A stretch of DNA of 64,000 nt from Synchiropus splendidus (Eukaryota > Chordata > Actinopteri > Syngnathiformes > Callionymidae), in contig NC_071348.1 in assembly GCF_027744825.2 (NCBI RefSeq), positions 13,363,563 through 13,427,562 on the forward strand, read 5' to 3'. The position numbers and the translations under genes were made by a program. A model generated the notes under the pieces. The model was given only the letters and a program-made list of their open reading frames with translations. It had not been told where the DNA came from and ran no database searches. Below, piece by piece: positions 60,101 to 64,000 of this stretch; the first letter of the stretch is position 1; every line of letters begins with the position of its first letter.

Positions 60101-61238
60101 CTTAGGTCCAATCTGAATTTTTAGCTACAAGTAACATCCGACTTACGACCGGCATCGGTTCTGATCCACCGGTCGTAAGCCGGATGTTACTTGTAGCTAA
60201 AAATACATATAAAAGAGCTTATTAAAATATGCTTTTCAAACAGGTCATTAAAAGTTAAAATGCATCCCAGACCACTGCTCGTAATGGTCAGTATTTTTAC
60301 TGCAGACTTAAAAAGAATGAGAAAGAGACTGGACAAAAACGGCTGTGGATGACCAAGATGAACAGACATTTAATCCACCACTAACAAGGGTAGACGAACG
60401 TGAACACATACTTTAGGTGATTAAAACTTATAAAAACCAAAGCGGCAGCACATAGAATAGACTAGAATAAAAGTGGAATTACAACAATAAAAAACAAAAC
60501 CATGTCGACAGCTTCAAATCCTAAGTGACTGGCATAGCATTATTGCCAGTACTGTAGCAAAAAAGAAACCTGGTCAGTTCTCACTATAATTCACTGTGTA
60601 CTAAAGTATTGAGGATGAACGCAGCTCAGCTCTGTTCACCGATTTAAAACAACTTCCTGACTGGATTTGTGTTTTCGCCACATTCACCCATTGCCACAGA
60701 ATGTTGTGTTTCCAAACCAGAAACTGGCATACTCTGTTATGAGTGCATATGTGAGCATAAAAAAAAGAGAAATCATCAAAGAAAAGGTACAACATGATGT
60801 TAAAAACACCTCAATATGAGCAAGTGTGAAGACCTGATTCAGGAATTACTACCAACATAACACAGAGCAAAGAGCTGTTTGATGTACTTTTTAAAAAGTA
60901 GTAAGTTCCACATCACGAATGTAGGGTAATGCAAGGAGAAGGTTCTGGAGGGCAAAGTCATTTTTAGCTTCATTGATAAAGAGAATTAGAGCGTCAGAGT
61001 TGGTGAAAAAGAAGTGAAGAACTAGAAGGAATAGTAATGAGGGAGATGAGGAATGAAGTGGCACCTCAGCATCATGCAATAGTAGAGATCTGAGAGGCGG
61101 AGAGAAGAGTCTGGGAGAAAAAAGCAGAAGGATGAAAGAAGCAAAGGATGAAAAGAGGAGTGTACTCACTGGGCGCACAGCACACGGTGACACGCAGCTT
61201 CATACATGGCAGAGGAGGGCCTTCATCTGTGGGTAGAG
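52084..61238 (-). CDS. efna3: Ephrin-A gene (efna3-like), last three coding exons; runs off the right edge
   Basis: Ephrin-A proteins are GPI-anchored ligands for EphA receptors. Exons in transcript order: 61238-61170 (69 nt), 53105-53079 (27 nt) and 52175-52084, with stop TGA at 52086-52084. Junction phases agree (1, 1). The first encodes the end of the ephrin domain, GPPLPCMKLRVTVCCAP. Its C-M-K-L-R-V-T-V-C-C motif matches human EFNA3 CLRMKVFVCCAS and, less well, EFNA4 CLRLQVSVCC. The second encodes TSEGSQQIQ. The last gives a small-residue region followed by a hydrophobic tail, SLPLLVTVLLHLLLTT, a typical GPI-anchor signal. The receptor-binding exon and signal peptide must lie beyond 64000. 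Synteny (EFNA4/3/1 to the right of FLAD1 in human) supports the family; the exact paralogue is uncertain. Confidence 0.8.
52176..53078 (-). other. efna3: Ephrin-A gene last intron
   Basis: A 903-bp intron between the 27-nt exon and the GPI exon. No other coding sequence was recognised. Confidence 0.8.
53079..53105 (-). CDS. efna3: 27-nt ephrin-A cassette microexon
   Basis: Acceptor TTCTCCACTGCAG and donor ATACAAG/GTGAG frame exactly 27 nt, read in phase 1 as TSEGSQQIQ. Because entry and exit phases are equal, skipping keeps the reading frame and shortens the stalk between the ephrin domain and the GPI signal by nine residues. Confidence 0.75.
53730..53751. repeat. (GA)n tract
   Basis: About eleven GA units within a wider purine-rich stretch, 53570-53770. 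Confidence 0.95.
54212..54248. repeat. (TG)n microsatellite
   Basis: About eighteen TG units. Confidence 0.97.
54548..54618 (+). repeat. Flanking direct repeat, left copy
   Basis: Contains CAACTTTTATT-like sequence and TTTTTGTGAAATATCGTTTGGAAT, repeated at 55012-55070 on the other side of an AT-rich element. Confidence 0.65.
54640..55010. mobile_element. Probable non-autonomous AT-rich element
   Basis: About 370 bp between two copies of a flanking sequence. It begins with a dense cluster of ATTAAT/AATCG palindromic motifs (AATTAATTCGCGAATATG, TCTCAATTAATCGCAGATTA) of a type seen in fish repetitive elements, and ends ATTAAGAAAGTCCCACCAC. No coding capacity. Class not determined. Confidence 0.4.
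55012..55070 (+). repeat. Flanking direct repeat, right copy
   Basis: TTTTTTGTGAAATATCGTTTGGAAT and its left flank repeat the sequence at 54548-54618 with a few differences. Confidence 0.65.
55590..55860 (+). repeat. Purine-rich block C
   Basis: A GA-rich stretch on the plus strand that stays open for about 90 codons of mostly Lys, Arg and Glu. As with the other purine blocks, the open frame is expected from composition and is not taken as a gene. Confidence 0.6.
56930..56984. repeat. (TG)n microsatellite, about 27 units
   Basis: Complementary to the (CA)n tract at 57151-57194, 166 bp away. Confidence 0.97.
57151..57194. repeat. (CA)n microsatellite, about 22 units
   Basis: Inverted partner of the (TG)n tract at 56930-56984. 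Confidence 0.97.
58573..58600. repeat. (AAT)n tract
   Basis: Degenerate AATAATAATAACAATAATAAT, part of an AT-rich run from 58515. Confidence 0.85.
58769..58792. repeat. (CA)n microsatellite
   Basis: About twelve CA units. Confidence 0.95.
60117..60204. repeat. Inverted repeat with 36-bp arms (foldback element)
   Basis: Arms 60117-60152 and 60169-60204 match at 35 of 36 positions around a 16-bp spacer (CATCGGTTCTGATCCA). The arm contains CTACAAGTAACATCCGACTT and ACGACCGG. Part of the arm, TACAAGTAACATCCGACT, recurs at about 59908-59926, so this is probably a piece of a larger repetitive element. Confidence 0.9.
61170..61238 (-). CDS. efna3: Ephrin-A exon closing the receptor-binding domain
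   Basis: Acceptor GATCTATTTCAG and donor CGCCCA/GTGAGT frame 69 nt. Translation LPTDEGPPLPCMKLRVTVCCAP contains the last beta strand and the cysteine that pairs within the ephrin fold. Confidence 0.85.
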
Positions 61239-62739
61239 CTGAAATAGATCAAGAAGAGTCAAAGAAAGATGATCATGTTGCAGTTTCATGGAACTGCAAG
61301 AACAACAAGAGAACATAATGGTTATTTTAACGCTCCGTCACGTTAACGCTGGAAACAAATGACCTACCACTGCAAACGAAACGGACGCAGTTGTTTAAAC
61401 TAGTAAATAAAAACAATAAAGAAATGTAATCGAGTGCACAAACGTAAGATTTGAGCTCATGTGGGACAGCATTGGCAATATTAGCTGTCATTTTTAAACC
61501 GCTTCTGGAGAACAAATCTGTTTGGAAAAGGCCGTTTGGAGTTCCACTGGTGAATAATTCACAAGCGGCTGCAAATTCAATATGAGTTTATATCGAAGCG
61601 TCTGTCTGAATTTCCATCATGACTGTAAAACCTGCACATAACAACCGGATGTCCCGAAATATAAAAGACAAAATAGGAATATCCGTTCAAAGCAAACTGT
61701 CCTTGAAAAGCATTTTTATTAGCAAAGTATGTTTTTTCATTAAAATATATGATTCAAGCTTCCACTTTCTGGAGCACATCACAGCCACAGCTGAGGGATG
61801 TGGGCTCCCTGGGTGTGTTGTCAGTCCATCACAGGGCACAGACACACAAGCACTCACATGGGTTTCAAAATAGAGCCATAGTACGCACTGTGGGATTGAA
61901 ATACACATTTCAGGATGGATATCTTCACAGCACAAAGTCAAAGAGGCGCTACAGAGTGCGATGAGGCAAACCTAGCGTGCCTCTTAATATTTAAACCCCC
62001 TGCATGGCATATCTGACAAGAGCGGCTGCGTATAAAACATGTTACTCTACTGACTAAGCGCTCAGCTAGTTGAGATTCAAAATATCCATCAATTTCTCGT
62101 ATAATATTTCATTTTCATGTGACTTTGAAGTTTCCTTTTCTTCCAGTTTCCTCATCTTGAACACTACCAAATCTCAATAATGATTCCTCCTTGATACCCG
62201 TCCAACATGTAAAGCATCCAGGTGACAACTACAATAACCCAACAACCCCATACTTCGTATGGATGGCTGTGACTTGACCACACTTGCAACATCTTTCAGG
62301 TTCTCCCATTAGTTGTTGCCACAGGCAGTAAGCCTCCTCCATCTTGCACCCTACCGTCTGACGCGCCTCTCCACAAGTCCAAACCATCTGAGTCAAACCT
62401 GTGGTTTCCATTTTTGGAATTGACTACAGGTTTTCGAAGCCAGCTGCTCTGCCATTTTCCTGAGCTTTTCACTATCACAAGGCTCCAAAAGACATTGAGT
62501 CCTGGGGTCCTTAAACTCGGACCTGTTTGCCATGGAAGACACCAACAATCAATGGCACCACTTCACCACAGTGAGGTGGCAAGGACATGGGTCTCACGCA
62601 GAGAAAAAAACTATTGCTTTAGAAATATTAGAGCAAAACATTGTGATGATTACTATTATGGTTAAACAATAAAAAGGCTGGAGTTGTAGATCAAACAGTG
62701 TGTTACTCTGGACACCCAGAATACACTAAAACACCTGTC
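61239..62739. other. efna3: Ephrin-A gene intron 2, non-coding, with a repeat remnant
   Basis: No exon is seen. At about 61808-61858 the sequence TCAGTCCATCACAGGGCACA followed by ACACACAAGCACTCAC resembles a segment common in fish dispersed repeats (LINE 3' regions). The class is not certain. Confidence 0.45.
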
Positions 62740-63170
62740 ACAGTGTGGACAATTTCCCGAAGTACTTCAAATCCTCCACCTTCTTTATCTCTGCGTCCTG
62801 TAACTTCACCTGTCCACTTGGGTCTCTCTCATTCACACACACGTATTCCGTCTTGCTGCGGCTAACCTTCATTCCTCTCCTTTCTCAGGCAAACCTCCAC
62901 CTCTCTAGCTTATCTTCCACTTGCTCCCTGCTCTTACCACAGATCACAATGTCATCAGCAAACATCATCGTCCAAAGGGCTTCTTGTCTAACCTCATCTG
63001 TCAACCTGTCCATCACCATGGCAAACAAGAAGGGAGCTGAGCCTTGGTGCAGTCCCACCTCCACCTTGAACTCCTCTGTTCCACCTGCAGCACACCTCAC
63101 CACCGTCTTACACCTGGTATACATGTCCTGCACAAAGACACAATGGAGCTCCTTCTGAGAGTTACTCATT
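62740..63170 (-). mobile_element. Dead non-LTR retrotransposon fragment (reverse transcriptase palm)
   Basis: The minus-strand frame from 63169 encodes an RT fragment: VQDMYTRCKTVVRCAAGGTE, GLHQGSAPFLFAMVMDRLTD and the catalytic strand MMFADDIVICG with its Asp pair. The same frame meets a TGA at about 62885 after LERWRFA, then resumes ERRGMKVSRSKTEYVCVNE and VEDLKYFG before losing similarity near 62740. GLHQGSAP-FLF appears to lack about two residues relative to related copies. The N-terminal endonuclease, the rest of the RT and the 3' end are absent, so it is inactive. Related to RTE-like fish LINEs by recalled motif similarity. Confidence 0.85.
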
Positions 63171-63239
63171 TATAGTCTTCAATTGACCATTGTGAGTCTG
63201 TGAGATTAAAATGGCTGAGTCTGCTCAGACAAGCCTTAA

Positions 63240-63600
63240 TCCATCCTGGATATCAGACACTGGCGAGGTGTTTCCTGCTTTTCTTGAAGGCTAATGGCGG
63301 CCTGTAGGTCATGGACGAGGGACCCTGGCACAACGGCACCTCCAGTGTCCAGAGGAGCTGGGCAGCTGAGTGGCGGACAGACTGAACCAACTAATGCTGT
63401 TAGTGTCTCTAATACTATTGTGCTGTCCTCCCGGGCTAATGCCATTACACTGTAGCCGATGCTGTTGGCCCATTCGCCACAGGAACCCCAGGGGCAGACA
63501 TTTGGACCAACTTTACGCCTTATCTCTGATGTGGACAAAACACACGAGGGCTCGTTGTGGCCTGACCAGAAGGAGGGTGGGCCACGGTGGACCCCCATTG
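63240..63600. promoter_or_regulatory. Enhancer-like island in the ephrin-A intron
   Basis: Balanced-composition sequence with four homeodomain-type TAAT cores in 160 bp: GCTAATGGCGG (63290), ACTAATGCTG (63390), TCTAATAC (63409) and GCTAATGCCATTA (63435-63447). Both strands show open frames of 84-120 codons without recognisable domains. More like a conserved non-coding enhancer than an exon; conservation is untested. Confidence 0.35.
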
Positions 63601-64000
63601 TTGCTGTTCTGTGAACTGGCCTGAGTCGCTACAATAGCGCAGTGTTTTTGTGTGTACATGTATACTACTGAGTCGGTCTGTGTGTGTGTGTGTGGAATCG
63701 CTCTCTCATGCCCACACAATGCTCCATTGTCCAGCCACAAACAACAGTAATTTATGTAAAGATTCTTTCTTTCCCCTCGTCTCATTCTCCATCGCTTTTG
63801 TTGCTCTCCCTTTTCTTCCTCTCATCCCTTTCTCCTCCCCTGCCATCCAGCTCTGTCAGACTGTGTCCATCTTTTGCTTTTCAGTCTCTCTGTCACTCTT
63901 CCACGCCTTTCCACCTCTGTCTGGTTCTCTGCTCGTCTCCCCCACTGTCGTCCCATATTGATCTCCATTTCTTATTCCTTCACTTCACCGTCCTTCACTT
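63601..64000. other. Pyrimidine-rich right edge
   Basis: A short (TG)n run at 63681-63694, then a C/T-rich plus strand. No ephrin core exon appears before the edge. Confidence 0.6.

Larger units (their letters stand above)
53106..61169 (-). other. efna3: Ephrin-A gene 8.1-kb intron with repeats
   Basis: A long intron holding GA-rich blocks, AT-rich elements and several microsatellites. At 53329-53336 there is an octamer ATGCAAAT within a locally balanced-composition patch (53270-53370), possibly regulatory. No other coding exon is supported. Confidence 0.6.

Noticed and set aside
62745..63158. 137-codon plus-strand frame
   Set aside because: Antisense of the reverse transcriptase fragment on the minus strand.
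63236..63598. 120-codon minus-strand frame as the ephrin core exon
   Set aside because: No ephrin motifs (for example GHEYYYIS or the conserved Trp/Cys pattern); it does not end in the required phase.
1..64000. CRISPR arrays, prophage, operons, toxin-antitoxin or other prokaryote-type systems
   Set aside because: Spliced vertebrate genes throughout. The only regular repeats are microsatellites and dispersed elements.

Overview
The window is vertebrate nuclear DNA and almost certainly comes from a ray-finned (teleost) fish. It shows multi-exon genes with GT-AG introns, AT-rich non-coding DNA full of microsatellites, and a decayed non-LTR retrotransposon of a type common in fish. The gene set pbxip1, shc1, flad1 and an ephrin-A gene matches the block on human 1q21.3-q22 (PBXIP1, PYGO2, SHC1, CKS1B, FLAD1, ZBTB7B, ADAM15, EFNA4/3/1). 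I found no recognisable pygo2, cks1b, zbtb7b, dcst or adam15 exons. No bacterial, phage or CRISPR-type system is present.

Layout from left to right. At 1-6250 on the minus strand is the 5' part of pbxip1: start codon at 3788-3790, six coding exons rebuilt with matching phases, and the rest of the gene beyond the left edge. At about 7290-8110 is an unexplained minus-strand segment that may hold a small unrecognised gene. At 10845-19303 on the minus strand is a complete shc1 reading frame of 12 coding exons encoding p66Shc (593 aa) and p52Shc (448 aa). The p46 start methionine of mammals is missing. A long 5' intron and non-coding stretch with purine-rich blocks runs to a likely first exon at about 30050-30260. 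At 30260-31440 is a divergent promoter interval. At 31613-37423 on the plus strand is a complete flad1 of 10 coding exons (568 aa). Its first exon adds a basic, mitochondrial-presequence-like N-terminus to a 499-aa cytosolic form. From 37424 to 52083 no coding gene is seen; there are GC-richer islands that look like cis-regulatory elements, a duplicated 150-bp unit, two copies of another repeat and a near-perfect 62-nt hairpin. From 52084 to 61238 on the minus strand are the last three coding exons of an ephrin-A gene (efna3-like), with its GPI-anchor signal; the earlier exons lie beyond the right edge. An RT fragment of a dead LINE and an enhancer-like island occupy its intron.

The four named genes act in separate pathways: nuclear and oestrogen-receptor scaffolding (pbxip1), receptor tyrosine kinase adaptor signalling (shc1), FAD synthesis (flad1) and contact-dependent Eph signalling (efna). 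They are neighbours through conserved synteny, not an operon. Exon boundaries were set by hand from GT/AG signals plus phase agreement and recalled similarity to the human proteins; no alignment or transcript data were available.
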